NCBI RefSeq assembly: GCF_024723735.1
Contig: NZ_JANQDU010000002.1
Coordinates: forward strand, 945,001 to 1,009,000
Direction: 5' to 3'
Source of the DNA: Frigidibacter sp. ROC022
GTDB taxonomy: Bacteria > Pseudomonadota > Alphaproteobacteria > Rhodobacterales > Rhodobacteraceae
DNA length: 64,000 nt
Below the pieces are notes generated by a model, which ran no database searches, had not been told where the DNA came from, and worked only from the letters and a program-made list of their open reading frames with translations. The position numbers and the translations under genes are program-made. Positions 17,848-26,991 of the stretch are shown here, piece after piece. How positions within the stretch are numbered: position 1 is the stretch's first letter; each line of letters begins with the position of its first letter.

Positions 17848-19512
17848 CTACATGTTCGGGTAGTTCGGTCCGTCGCCGCCCTGCGGAACCGTCCAGACGA
17901 TGTTCTGGCTGGGGTCCTTGATATCGCAGGTCTTGCAATGGACGCAGTTCTGGAAGTTGATCACGAAGCGCGGCTCGCTGCCGGCCTCTTCGACCACCTC
18001 GTAGACCCCCGCCGGGCAGTAACGCTGCGCCGGTTCGGCGAATTTCGGCAGATTGACTGCGATCGGAACCGTCGGGTCCTTCAGCTTCAGATGCGGCGGC
18101 TGGCCCTCGGCGTGGTTGGTGAAGGAGAAGGCCACGTTCGTCAGCCGGTCGAAGGACAGTTTGCCGTCGGGCTTCGGATAGTCGATCGGCTTGAAGTCCG
18201 AGGCCTTGCCGGTGGCGGCGGCATCGGTCTTGCCGTGTTTCAGGGTGCCGAACAGCGACAGGCCGAACAGGTTGTTGGTCCACATGTCGAAGCCGCCCAG
18301 TGCCAGGCTGGCCAACAGGCCCCAGCGGCTCCACATCGGTTTGACGTTGCGGACCCGTTTCAGGTCCTTGCCCACCGGCCCCTCGCGCAGGGCGCGGTCA
18401 TACTCTGTCAGCGTGTCGCCGGCGCGGCCGGCACGGATCGCCGCGTCGGCGGCCTCGGCGGCGGCGATGCCGGAAAGCACCGCATTGTGGCTGCCCTTGA
18501 TCCGCGGCACGTTGACCAGCCCCGCCGAACAGCCGATCAGCGCCCCGCCGGGGAAGGCGGTGTCGGGGATCGACTGCCAGCCGCCCTCGGTGATCGCCCT
18601 GGCGCCATAGGCGACCCGCTTGCCGCCTTCCAGCAGTTCGGCCACCAACGGGTGATGCTTGAAGCGCTGGAACTCCATATAGGGGAACAGATAGGGGTTC
18701 TCGTAGTTCAGATGGACGACGAAGCCGACCACCACCTGGTTGTTGTCGAGGTGGTAGATGAAAGAGCCGCCCCCCGCATTGCTGCCCAGCGGCCAGCCCA
18801 TCGTATGGGTGACGCTGCCGGGGCGGTGCTTGTCGGGCGAGACCTCCCAGATTTCCTTCATCCCCAGCCCGTATTTCTGCGGCTGATGGCCCTGGGCCAG
18901 GTCGTATTTCTCGATGGCCTGTTTCGAGAGCGAGCCGCGCACGCCTTCGCCCAGCAGCACGTATTTGCCGTGCAGTTCCATGCCGGGTTCGTAATTCGGG
19001 CCCGGCGTGCCATCGGCCGCCTTGCCGAACTCGCCCGCGACCACGCCCTTGACGCTGCCATCCTCGGCAAAGACCAGTTCCGAGCAGGACATGCCGGGGA
19101 AGATCTCGACACCCAGCCCCTCGGCCTGTTCGGCCAGCCAGCGGCAGAGATTTCCCAGCGAGGCGATATAGGTGCCGTGGTTCGACATCATCGGCGGCAT
19201 CAGGAAATTCGGGATCCGCAACGCCCCGCTTTCGCCCAGCACAAGGAAACGGTCCTTCGTCACCGGCACGTTGAGCGGTGCGCCCTTTTCCTTCCAGTCG
19301 GGGATCAGCGCCGTCAGCCCCGAAGGGTCGATCACCGCGCCGGACAGGATATGGGCGCCGACCTCGGAGCCCTTTTCGAGCACCACCACCGAGCGTTCGG
19401 GGTCAAGCTGCTTCAGGCGGATCGCCGCCGACAGTCCGGCCGGCCCGGCCCCGACGATTACCACGTCATAGGCCATCGCTTCGCGTGTGATCCCGTCCAT
19501 GCCCTGATCCAT
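17848..19512 (-). CDS. Electron transfer flavoprotein-ubiquinone oxidoreductase
   Basis: Passes electrons from ETF to ubiquinone at the inner membrane, linking acyl-CoA and amino-acid dehydrogenases to respiration. FAD loop VVIVGAGPAGLSAAIRL near the N terminus and the C-terminal 4Fe-4S cluster motif (RYCPAGVYE ... NCVHCKTCDIKDP) are visible. 554 residues, normal. The start at 19512 (MDQGMDGITREAMAYD) is chosen; 19500 and 19476 are alternatives. The ETF subunits are not in the window. It is divergent from greA with a palindrome between them. Confidence 0.95.
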   Translation of the reverse strand: MDQGMDGITREAMAYDVVIVGAGPAGLSAAIRLKQLDPERSVVVLEKGSEVGAHILSGAVIDPSGLTALIPDWKEKGAPLNVPVTKDRFLVLGESGALRIPNFLMPPMMSNHGTYIASLGNLCRWLAEQAEGLGVEIFPGMSCSELVFAEDGSVKGVVAGEFGKAADGTPGPNYEPGMELHGKYVLLGEGVRGSLSKQAIEKYDLAQGHQPQKYGLGMKEIWEVSPDKHRPGSVTHTMGWPLGSNAGGGSFIYHLDNNQVVVGFVVHLNYENPYLFPYMEFQRFKHHPLVAELLEGGKRVAYGARAITEGGWQSIPDTAFPGGALIGCSAGLVNVPRIKGSHNAVLSGIAAAEAADAAIRAGRAGDTLTEYDRALREGPVGKDLKRVRNVKPMWSRWGLLASLALGGFDMWTNNLFGLSLFGTLKHGKTDAAATGKASDFKPIDYPKPDGKLSFDRLTNVAFSFTNHAEGQPPHLKLKDPTVPIAVNLPKFAEPAQRYCPAGVYEVVEEAGSEPRFVINFQNCVHCKTCDIKDPSQNIVWTVPQGGDGPNYPNM

Positions 19513-19652
19513 TCCCTTCACTGCTCCGGTTTGGCGATAACCCGGCCTGCTTCCGGGGCAAAGCCGCGCCATTTTGCCCGGTTCCCTAGCGTGAAGCCCG
19601 CGCGGGGGTCAACCGCGACGCCGGGTCTGCCGGGGGTTTGCCTCTTGCAATC

Positions 19653-19670
19653 TGAACCACACTTGGTTCA
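19653..19670. promoter_or_regulatory. Inverted repeat TGAACCA-N4-TGGTTCA
   Basis: A perfect 7-bp inverted repeat with a 4-bp spacer in the 244-bp divergent region between ETF-QO and greA. The spacing and symmetry are those of a dimeric helix-turn-helix operator (TetR-like, for example fatty-acid or amino-acid catabolism regulators). It lies 87 bp before greA and 141 bp before ETF-QO. Confidence 0.45.
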
Positions 19671-19756
19671 CTAGGCCGGAATTGCAACCTGCGCGGGGCG
19701 GGGACGGGCCAACCGGCCCAGGTTCCCCCGGGCTGGAAAAGCCGCCGGAAGGACTG

Positions 19757-20227
19757 ATGGAAAAGATACCTCTGACGCGCGCGGGGTTCACCGCGCTGCA
19801 AGACGAATTGAAGCATCTGAAGACGGTCGAACGGCCGGCGATCATCGCGGCCATTGCCGAAGCGCGGGCGCTTGGCGACCTGTCGGAGAATGCCGAGTAT
19901 CACTCGGCCCGCGAAAAGCAGAGCTTTATCGAGGGCCGGATCAAGGAACTCGAGGGAATCATCGCGCGCGCCGAAGTGATCGACGTCCCGACCCTGTCGG
20001 GCCCGATCAAGTTCGGCGCCACCGTCAAGGTCGTCGATGAGGACACCGAGGAAGAGCGCGTCTTCAAGATCGTCGGCGAACCCGAGGCCGATCTCGAGCG
20101 CGGCCTGCTGAACATCCGCTCGCCGCTGGCGCGGGCGCTGATCGGAAAGGAACCCGGCGATTCGATCGAAGTGCGTACTCCGGGCGGCGGCAAGAGCTAC
20201 GAGGTGCTGAGCGTCGAATATGTCTGA
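19757..20227 (+). CDS. greA: Transcription elongation factor GreA
   Basis: Rescues backtracked RNA polymerase by stimulating transcript cleavage. 156 residues, the usual size. The N-terminal coiled coil contains the acidic tip [10 protein letters not shown] (residues about 38-47), and the C-terminal FKBP-like domain ends [19 protein letters not shown] precedes the ATG. Its last 8 bases overlap the start of the next membrane-protein gene. Confidence 0.95.
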   Translation: MEKIPLTRAGFTALQDELKHLKTVERPAIIAAIAEARALGDLSENAEYHSAREKQSFIEGRIKELEGIIARAEVIDVPTLSGPIKFGATVKVVDEDTEEERVFKIVGEPEADLERGLLNIRSPLARALIGKEPGDSIEVRTPGGGKSYEVLSVEYV

Positions 20228-21320
20228 AGAACCGCAGGTCGGTCCGCAGTCTGACGGAACGGGCAAGGTCGGGGCGCCTGCGGTCCGGACAACATCGGCG
20301 GCTGATCGCAGCGATCTGTTGCTGAGGGCGGCGCCGCCGGGCCGTTCGGCGCACCGGACACAATTCACCTTTACCGAAGTCCTGGCCGCCGTCCTGTCGC
20401 TGGCCTGGATGGCCGGGGTGACGCTGGTCATCGTGTTCTCGCGCAGCGATCAGGGGCTGGGGCAGATCGACACGTTGCGATTCGTCGTGACCCTGATGGC
20501 GGTGTTCCTGCCGGTTGCGGTGATCTGGGTCGGCGCATCCGCCGCCCGCTCGTCGCGGGTGATGCGGGAAGAATCGCAACGGCTTCAGGCCTCGATCGAC
20601 GCGATCCGGCACAGCTATCTCAGCCAGGTTCAGGGCGCCGGGCCGGTCGTGCGTCCGACATTCGAGCGCAAGCTGGACGAGATTGCCCAGGCGCAGAAGA
20701 AGACCGAAGCGGCGATTGCCACCTTCGCCTCGATCCGCTCTCCGGGGCTGAACGAATCGCGCCGGCCGGTCTCGCTTCCGCCGCCCCCGGCAGCGCCGGC
20801 GGATCAGCAGAGCCTCGAACTGGGCGGGCCGTCCGAACCGACCTCGCAGCCGCCCAGCACCGAGGATTTCATCCAGGCGCTGAACTTCCCCGAGAATGCC
20901 GAGGATGCCGACGGGTTCCGCGCCCTGCGCCGGGCCCTGCAGGACCGCCAGACGGCGCAGCTGATCCAGGCCAGCCAGGATGTGCTGACGCTGCTCAGCC
21001 AGGACGGCATCTACATGGACGACCTCAAGCCCGAACGGGCCAAGCCCGATGTCTGGCGCCGATTCGCGCAGGGCGAGCGGGGGCGGACGATCTCGGCCCT
21101 TGGCGGCATCCGCGACCGGTCCGGCTTGGCGCTGGCCTCGGGCCGGATGCGGTCGGACACGATCTTCCGGGATGCAGTGCATCACTTTCTGCGGAAATTC
21201 GACCAGATGCTGGCGGGTTTCGAGAAGAATGCCAGCGACGCCGAGATCGCCGCCCTGGCCGATACCCGCACGGCCCGCGCCTTCATGTTGCTGGGCCGGG
21301 TGACGGGCACCTTCGACTGA
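20220..21320 (+). CDS. Conserved membrane protein of unknown function
   Basis: 366 residues with two transmembrane helices (about 54-74 and 86-106) after a 50-residue polar N terminus. A helical region with [18 protein letters not shown], a Pro/Ser-rich linker (about 180-215) and a folded helical C-terminal domain follow. I do not recognise a characterised family. It overlaps greA by 8 bp, so it is likely translated with it. The C-terminal part ([31 protein letters not shown]) is the best region for a profile search. Confidence 0.75.
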   Translation: MSEEPQVGPQSDGTGKVGAPAVRTTSAADRSDLLLRAAPPGRSAHRTQFTFTEVLAAVLSLAWMAGVTLVIVFSRSDQGLGQIDTLRFVVTLMAVFLPVAVIWVGASAARSSRVMREESQRLQASIDAIRHSYLSQVQGAGPVVRPTFERKLDEIAQAQKKTEAAIATFASIRSPGLNESRRPVSLPPPPAAPADQQSLELGGPSEPTSQPPSTEDFIQALNFPENAEDADGFRALRRALQDRQTAQLIQASQDVLTLLSQDGIYMDDLKPERAKPDVWRRFAQGERGRTISALGGIRDRSGLALASGRMRSDTIFRDAVHHFLRKFDQMLAGFEKNASDAEIAALADTRTARAFMLLGRVTGTFD

Positions 21321-21395
21321 GACCGGCGCGCGCCACGCCCGAGGTTTCATCCGCACAGCCCGGTCCACCGGCCTCCGGCCCCTGACCCTCGGCGT

Positions 21396-21980
21396 TCACA
21401 GCATGGCTTCGGCCCGGGCCAGGTCCTCGGCCGTGTTGATGTTCAGGAACGGGTCGAAGGGCTGGTCCGGGAAGGATGCGGTGGCGGCGCCATGCGCGGC
21501 GGCGAAATCGGACAGGCGGCGGTGGCCCGCCGCGAGCCTGTCGCGCAGCGCCCCGGCCAGGGTGACGGGCCAGAGGGCGAAGGTCGGGTGCAGCCCGCCC
21601 GGCGTTGCGGCCAGCGCCGGGCCACCATCCCCGGCCAGAAGCAGGCGCGGCACCAGATCGGGCGGCAGGAAGGGCGTGTCGGTCGCCACGGTGACCAGGG
21701 TCTCGGCCCCGGCGCCCGCCGCCCAATCGAGCCCGGCGAGGAGGCCCGCCAGCGGCCCGGGAAAGCCCGGGACCGGGTCGGGCAGGACCGGCAGCCCGAA
21801 ACCCGAGAACCGCGCCGGATCGCCATTCGCCGACAGCGCCAGCCGGTCGACCTGCGGCGCGAAACGGTCGATGACGCGGGCCAGAAGGCTGCTCCCGCCC
21901 AGGGTCAGAAACGCCTTGTCGGCGCCCCCCATACGGCTGCCGCGCCCCCCGGCCAGGATCAGTCCGAAGGGCTGTCTCAT
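21396..21980 (-). CDS. mobA: Molybdenum cofactor guanylyltransferase
   Basis: Attaches GMP to molybdopterin to give the MGD cofactor. 194 residues starting MRQPFGLILAGGRGSRMGGADKA, the nucleotide-binding signature of the MobA family, with an ATDTPF metal-site motif in the middle and FLNINTAEDLARAE at the end. ATG at 21980 is fixed by this N terminus. Convergent with the membrane-protein gene; 75 bp between the stops show nothing notable. Confidence 0.93.
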   Translation of the reverse strand: MRQPFGLILAGGRGSRMGGADKAFLTLGGSSLLARVIDRFAPQVDRLALSANGDPARFSGFGLPVLPDPVPGFPGPLAGLLAGLDWAAGAGAETLVTVATDTPFLPPDLVPRLLLAGDGGPALAATPGGLHPTFALWPVTLAGALRDRLAAGHRRLSDFAAAHGAATASFPDQPFDPFLNINTAEDLARAEAML

Positions 21981-22103
21981 CGCGGAACCACCACGGAGGC
22001 CCGGGCGGGCAAGGTGGCAGGGGATGGGGCTCGACAGCGCATTTGCACCTCTGCTGTCCGCCATGTATCGAGCGCGGGAACCGGGGGATCCTAGGGCAGC
22101 AAC

Positions 22104-22808
22104 GTGACAAGCTCCACCGACAAAACGGCATTCTGGCGCGGCTTCCGGGACGGGATGCCCTTCATTCTGGCGGCCGGGCCCTTCGGGCTGGTCTTCGGGC
22201 TGGTGGCGACCGAGGCCGGGATGAAGCTGTACGAGACCATGGCGATGACCATTCTGGTGATCGGCGGCGCCTCGCAATTCGCCGCCCTGGCCCAGATGCA
22301 GCAGCAAGCGCCGCTGGTGCTGGTGATCGCGGCGGGGCTGCTGGTGAACATGCGGATGGCGATCTACTCGGCCGCGCTGGCGCCCCATCTGGGGCCGGCG
22401 CCGTTCTGGAAACGGGCCTTCGCGGCCTATATGCTGGTCGACAACGTCTATATCACCGCCATCGCCGACTATACCAAGCGACCCGATGCGCCGATCAGCG
22501 CCAGGATGCGCTATTTCTTCGGCACCGCGCTGCCGGCCTGCACCGCCTGGTATCTGTCGACCCTGATCGGTGCCATGGCCGGGCGGGCAATCCCCGAGAG
22601 CTGGCAGCTCGACTTCATCGTGCCGATCGCCTTCATCGCCCTGCTGGCGCCGATGCTGCGGACACTGGCGCATCTGACGGCGGTGATGACTTCGGTCGTC
22701 GTGGCGTTGCTGCTGGCCTGGATGCCCTACAACACGGAACTGCTGGTGGCGGCTCTGGCCGCGATGGCCGCGGGCGCCGAGGTCGAACGCAGGAGAGGCG
22801 CGCAATGA
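22104..22808 (+). CDS. azlC: AzlC family branched-chain amino-acid exporter, large subunit
   Basis: 234 residues, begins with GTG at 22104 after AGGGCAGC. Signature segments FRDGMPFILAAGPFGLVFG, GGASQFAAL and NMRMAIYSAALAPHL are typical of AzlC, which with AzlD exports branched-chain amino acids. About six membrane helices. Its stop overlaps the azlD ATG. Confidence 0.9.
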   Translation: MTSSTDKTAFWRGFRDGMPFILAAGPFGLVFGLVATEAGMKLYETMAMTILVIGGASQFAALAQMQQQAPLVLVIAAGLLVNMRMAIYSAALAPHLGPAPFWKRAFAAYMLVDNVYITAIADYTKRPDAPISARMRYFFGTALPACTAWYLSTLIGAMAGRAIPESWQLDFIVPIAFIALLAPMLRTLAHLTAVMTSVVVALLLAWMPYNTELLVAALAAMAAGAEVERRRGAQ

Positions 22809-23134
22809 ACTATTCCGCGGCAGAGATCTGGACCGTCATCCTGGCGATGGCGGTCGGCACCTATCTAATCCGGTTCTCGTTCCTGGGGCTGATCGGCGGG
22901 CGCAGGATGCCCGATTGGCTGCTGCGGCATCTGCGCTATGCGCCGCACGCGGTGCTGCCGGCCATGGTGGCGCCGATGGTGCTGAGCCCGGTGGCCGAGG
23001 GCGGCAGCGCCGATCCGGCACGGATCATCGCGGCGCTCGGTTGCGGGCTGCTGGGCTGGGCCACGAAGAACACGCTGCTGGCGATCCTTGGCGGGCTGAT
23101 CATCTTTGCGCTGGCGACGCTGATCCTGCGATAG
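22805..23134 (+). CDS. azlD: AzlD family small subunit
   Basis: 109 residues, four hydrophobic helices, with the family segments WTVILAMAVGTYLIRFSFL and LRYAPHAVLPAMVAP. Translationally coupled to azlC (ATGA). Together they form the two-component exporter. Confidence 0.9.
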   Translation: MNYSAAEIWTVILAMAVGTYLIRFSFLGLIGGRRMPDWLLRHLRYAPHAVLPAMVAPMVLSPVAEGGSADPARIIAALGCGLLGWATKNTLLAILGGLIIFALATLILR

Positions 23135-23157
23135 CGCCGCCGCGGTGGAGGCCCCGC

Positions 23158-23763
23158 CTAGCTGGCCTCTTCCGGCTGCACATACAGCACATAGCGGTTG
23201 TCGTCGGCGTCGTCGTCATGGACGATCCGCTCGGTCACGCCGGGCAACTTGCGGAATTCCTTCATCAGCTTGATCGGGGACATGGTCGAGCGGATCGACT
23301 CGAACCCCGGCACGCCGGCCAGGATATGCGACACCGAATTGGCGCAGAAGGCCTTGGGTGCGGCCCCTTCCGCCTTGGCGCGCTCAAACACCAGCTCGGC
23401 AATCTGGGGCGAGACCTGCACGGTCTGGATCACCACGTCATAGGTCACTCTGGCATGGTAATCGATATAGACCGCCAGCCTGGTGTCGGTCAGGCCGTAG
23501 TGCAGGTCGTTCCGCTCCGGCATGGCGGGATGTTTGAACGTCCCGGCGGGGTCGTACATGACCCTCTGCGACGCGTCGATGATCAGGCCGCTGTGGGCGC
23601 CGGAACCGCTGCGGGTCGAGACGACCGTCATCAGCGAGATCTGGGTGGGCCCGGTATTCGGCACCACGGCGCGTTGCACCACGTCATCCGGTGCCCAGAC
23701 CGGTTCGGCGCCACAGGCCGCCAGCAGCAGCGGCAGCGCAAGGGCGATCAGGAATTTGCGCAT
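23158..23763 (-). CDS. Lipoprotein with possible papain-like catalytic residues
   Basis: 201 residues. Signal peptide MRKFLIALALPLLLAAC with lipobox LAAC (Cys17). In the mature part, GAHSGLIID contains a histidine and FCANSVSHIL a later cysteine. His before Cys in this order is what circularly permuted NlpC/P60-like papain folds show, so a cysteine peptidase or amidase is possible. This is inference only and I do not recognise the family. Convergent with azlD (23 bp between the stops) and downstream of oxidase subunit IV on the same strand. Confidence 0.7.
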   Translation of the reverse strand: MRKFLIALALPLLLAACGAEPVWAPDDVVQRAVVPNTGPTQISLMTVVSTRSGSGAHSGLIIDASQRVMYDPAGTFKHPAMPERNDLHYGLTDTRLAVYIDYHARVTYDVVIQTVQVSPQIAELVFERAKAEGAAPKAFCANSVSHILAGVPGFESIRSTMSPIKLMKEFRKLPGVTERIVHDDDADDNRYVLYVQPEEAS

Positions 23764-23779
23764 CAGGATGTCCAGCGGC

Positions 23780-23923
23780 CTAGCCGTTGTACATGGCTAG
23801 GAGAAGCAGGAAGACCACGACGCAGCCCGAGAACCAGGCGGCGATATGCACGAATCCTTCAAAGGTCTTTTCCTGAACATGGATGTCCATGTCGCCGTGC
23901 TTGGGGTGATCGGAGTCGGCCAT
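23780..23923 (-). CDS. aa3-type cytochrome c oxidase subunit IV
   Basis: 47 residues, MADSDHPKHGDMDIHVQEKTFEGFVHIAAWF in its first two thirds, then a single transmembrane helix to the end. The HGDMDIHVQEKTFEGF stretch is the hallmark of the bacterial aa3 oxidase subunit IV micropeptide (Pfam COX_aa3). It sits beside the catalytic subunits of the oxidase in the inner membrane, though the large subunits are encoded elsewhere. Start 23923 is preferred over 23929 because GAGG lies 9 bases before it. Confidence 0.88.
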   Translation of the reverse strand: MADSDHPKHGDMDIHVQEKTFEGFVHIAAWFSGCVVVFLLLLAMYNG

Positions 23924-24055
23924 TTCCATAGTCCTCGCAGTTCCAGCATTGAATGTGCCTTAGCCCATTCCTGCGGCCCTGTCACGGCCCCGCGACCGCC
24001 GCGGGCGGCAGAAACTCTGCAGGCTGGCAGGATGGCAATGCCCGCGCGGCGCGGC

Positions 24056-25099
24056 TCAGATGGCGCGCCACAGCCAGGCGCCGTCGGCGCGGGCGGTGCG
24101 GCTGGCGCGGCCGGTGAGATAGAGATGGTTGAGATGGGCGATGGTCTCGGCCAGGGCAAAGCCGAAGACCTCGGGCGTGACCTCGCGCTTGAACAGCGGG
24201 CCGAAGCAATCGACCGCGACCCTGGGCGTGGCCAGATGCGCATGCAGCCGTTCCAGCGCGTGGTGATGGTTTTCGGCCTTCTGGCGCAGCCGCAGCGGCA
24301 GGCCGGTGAAGGGCAGCTTGTGCCCGGGCAGGACCAGTTGCGCTTCGGTCGCATGGGCGGCCAGCCGGTTGCAGCTTTCCAGCCATTCCGCGATCGGGTC
24401 GGCCAGGGGTTCCGAGGCATAGACCCCGAGATTGGGCGAGATCGAGGGCAGGAGCTGGTCGCCGCCCAGAACCAGCGTGCCGTCCTCGCTCCACAGCGTC
24501 GCATGTTCGGGCGCATGGCCGTCGCCGCAGCGAACCAGCCAGCGCCGCCCGCCGACGGTCAGCCAGTCGCCTTCGGCAATCCGGCGAAAGCTCGGCGGCG
24601 GCAGCCCCACCACATCGATGAAGTTGAAGGGCCGTTCGGCGGCCTTTCTGGCCAGCATCTCGGGCGCCATTCCGGAAGCGCGCCAGAAATCGATCGTGTG
24701 CTCCGAGTGCTTTTCCTCGACATTCAGAACCAGCATCCGCGCCGAGAGCCAGGTGGTGCGGGTGCACCAGAGTTCCGCCCCCTTGCCGGCCATCCAGGCG
24801 GTCAGGCCGATGTGGTCGGGATGCATGTGGGTGACGATCTGCCGATGGACCGGGCGGCCGCCCAGCGGTCCGGCCAGCAGCTGTTCCCAGAGTTCGCGGG
24901 CCTTCGGCGTGTCCATGCCGGTGTCGATCACCGTCCAGCCTGCGGCGCCGTCGTCCAGCGCATAGACATTCACATGGTCGAGTGCGGTCGGCAGCGGCAG
25001 CCGCATCCAGAGCACGCCGGGGGCGATTTCCAGCGCCTCGCCGGGGCCCGGCGGGGCCTCGACCGGATAGCGGATCTCGCCCTTGCAGCCGTCCATCAT
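24056..25099 (-). CDS. Metallo-beta-lactamase fold hydrolase
   Basis: 347 residues. The metal-binding motif HMHPDH is at residues 91-96 and a later GHAPEH and LPGHKLPF supply further ligands. Domain order and size match the glyoxalase II-like hydrolases next to acyl-CoA dehydrogenases in Rhodobacteraceae. The substrate is unknown; a thioester or lactone from fatty-acid breakdown is plausible. The ATG overlaps the stop of the dehydrogenase gene (ATGA). Confidence 0.83.
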   Translation of the reverse strand: MMDGCKGEIRYPVEAPPGPGEALEIAPGVLWMRLPLPTALDHVNVYALDDGAAGWTVIDTGMDTPKARELWEQLLAGPLGGRPVHRQIVTHMHPDHIGLTAWMAGKGAELWCTRTTWLSARMLVLNVEEKHSEHTIDFWRASGMAPEMLARKAAERPFNFIDVVGLPPPSFRRIAEGDWLTVGGRRWLVRCGDGHAPEHATLWSEDGTLVLGGDQLLPSISPNLGVYASEPLADPIAEWLESCNRLAAHATEAQLVLPGHKLPFTGLPLRLRQKAENHHHALERLHAHLATPRVAVDCFGPLFKREVTPEVFGFALAETIAHLNHLYLTGRASRTARADGAWLWRAI

Positions 25100-26817
25100 C
25101 CGGCCAGATCCTCGGCCGTGAGCGCATCGACGCAGCCGGGTCCGGACCGGACTTCCACCAGCAGCCCGCCCAACTCGCTGAGCAGGCGCTGGACATAGAA
25201 ACAGGCCAGGCGGTTGCGCGGCCCCGGCTGGCCGGTTTCCGCGAACTCGGCATTGGCGGCGCAGAGATGGACATGGCCGCCCAGAACCCGGGCGAAGGCG
25301 CGAAGATAGGCGGTCGCGACGGCACCGCGGTCGGCCAGCGGCTGTTGCGCCAGCCATTCGGTGACCTCGCGCAGCGATTCCGACCCGCTCCAGACCGCCT
25401 TGGCCTGAACCGGCAGTTGCGCGCGCGCCGCTTCGGCGACCTGCTCGATCTCGTCCAGCAGGCGATGCGCGGCCTCGCCGCCATCGGCCAGCTTGCGCCC
25501 GACGAGGTCGAGCGCCTGAATGCCGTTGGTGCCTTCGTAGATCGACGTCACCCGCACATCGCGATAGATCTGCGCCGCGCCGGTCTCTTCGATGAAGCCC
25601 ATGCCGCCGTGGACCTGCATCCCCAGCTCGGCAGTGCGCACCCCTGTGTCGGTGCCGAAGGCCTTGGTGATCGGGGTCAGGAAGGCGGCGCGAGCCTGCC
25701 AGTCGGCGCTGCCGGTGGCGTGCGCCATGTCGGTGGCCACTGCATTCATCAGCGCGATGCCCCGGGCGGCAAAGGTATCGGCCCGCATCTGGCCCAGCAT
25801 CCGCCGCACATCGGGGTGGCCGATGATCGTCTCTGCGCCGCTGGCGGTCCTGCCCTGCTTGCGGGTCAGGGCGTGTTCCAGCGCCAGCTGGCAGGCCGCC
25901 TCGGCCTGGCCGATGCCCTGCACGCCGACACCCAGCCGGGCGTTGTTCATCATGGTGAACATCGCCTTCATGCCCTGATGCGGTTCTCCGACCAGCCAGC
26001 CGGTGGCGCCGTCATACTGCATCACCGCCGTGGGCGAGCCATGCAGCCCCATCTTGTGTTCCAGCGAGACGACCTGAAGGCTGTTGGGCTGTCCGGGCTC
26101 TCCGGCCGCGTCGGGCAGGAACTTGGGCACCAGGAACAGGCTGATCCCCTTGGTTCCCGGTCCGCCGCCCGGCAGCCGTGCCAGCACCAGATGGCAGATA
26201 TTCGGGGTGAAGTCGTTGTCGCCCCAGGAAATGTAGATCTTCTGCCCGGTCACCGCATAGGTGCCGTCGCCGTTGTCGCTGGCCTTGCTGGTCAGCGCGC
26301 CGACATCCGAACCGGCATGCGGCTCGGTCAGGTTCATCGTGCCCGACCATTCGCCCGAGATCAGCCTCGGCAGGTAGAGCGCCTTGAGTGCGTCGTCGGC
26401 ATGATGTTCCAGCGCCTCGATCTGGCCCTGGGTCATCAGCGGGTTGAGCTGCAGCGCCAGGCAGGCGCCCGACATCATCTCGTTGACGCAGGTCGCCAGA
26501 GTCTGCGGCAGGGCCAGGCCGCCGAAGGCGGCCGGTGCGGAAATGCCGACCCAGCCGCCGTCGCGGATCGCGGCATAGCCTTCGGCGAACCCGGGCGAGC
26601 AGCGCACGACACCGTTCTCGATTCGGGCGGGATGCAGATCGCCGGCACGTTGCAGGGGGGCCAGCACCTCGTCGCAAAGCTTGGCGGCCTCGTTCAGGAT
26701 CGCGTCGGTGGTATCGTCGGTGGCCTCGGCAAAGCGCTCGGTCTGCTGAACTTCGGGGAAGCCAACGACATGCGAGAGCAGGAAGCGGAAGTCGGAGGTC
26801 GGCGCACGATATGGCAT
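25096..26817 (-). CDS. Acyl-CoA dehydrogenase (FadE/DmdC-like, long form)
   Basis: 573 residues, beginning MPYRAPTSDFRFLLSHVVGF, the N terminus of the long acyl-CoA dehydrogenases with an extra C-terminal domain. Recognisable are the FAD/substrate region LTEPHAGSDVGALTSKA and the helical domain GGMGFIEETGAAQIYRDVRVTSIYEGTNGIQALDL, which contains the catalytic-base region of the family. This branch includes fatty-acyl and 3-methylmercaptopropionyl-CoA dehydrogenases, so the substrate is open. Electrons would pass to ETF and the ETF-QO encoded at 17.8-19.5 kb. It is divergent from tsaC. Confidence 0.9.
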   Translation of the reverse strand: MPYRAPTSDFRFLLSHVVGFPEVQQTERFAEATDDTTDAILNEAAKLCDEVLAPLQRAGDLHPARIENGVVRCSPGFAEGYAAIRDGGWVGISAPAAFGGLALPQTLATCVNEMMSGACLALQLNPLMTQGQIEALEHHADDALKALYLPRLISGEWSGTMNLTEPHAGSDVGALTSKASDNGDGTYAVTGQKIYISWGDNDFTPNICHLVLARLPGGGPGTKGISLFLVPKFLPDAAGEPGQPNSLQVVSLEHKMGLHGSPTAVMQYDGATGWLVGEPHQGMKAMFTMMNNARLGVGVQGIGQAEAACQLALEHALTRKQGRTASGAETIIGHPDVRRMLGQMRADTFAARGIALMNAVATDMAHATGSADWQARAAFLTPITKAFGTDTGVRTAELGMQVHGGMGFIEETGAAQIYRDVRVTSIYEGTNGIQALDLVGRKLADGGEAAHRLLDEIEQVAEAARAQLPVQAKAVWSGSESLREVTEWLAQQPLADRGAVATAYLRAFARVLGGHVHLCAANAEFAETGQPGPRNRLACFYVQRLLSELGGLLVEVRSGPGCVDALTAEDLAG

Positions 26818-26991
26818 CGGGCTTCCTTCAATCTTGGGTGCTGTGCACCGGCATAGAGGTGGCGAAAACCTATCGCAAGCCCGGCACAAGGATGCAGGCG
26901 CCCGGGATGGTCCGGACGCGACGTCAAAACCTTGCGGCGGCGCCGAGGCCCGGGCTTTCCGCAGCCGCGGGGTTGCACTAGAGAGACCCGC

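Noticed and set aside
26838-26850. GGTGC-TGT-GCACC dyad upstream of the acyl-CoA dehydrogenase
   Set aside because: Only a 5-bp dyad in very G+C-rich DNA, easily expected by chance.
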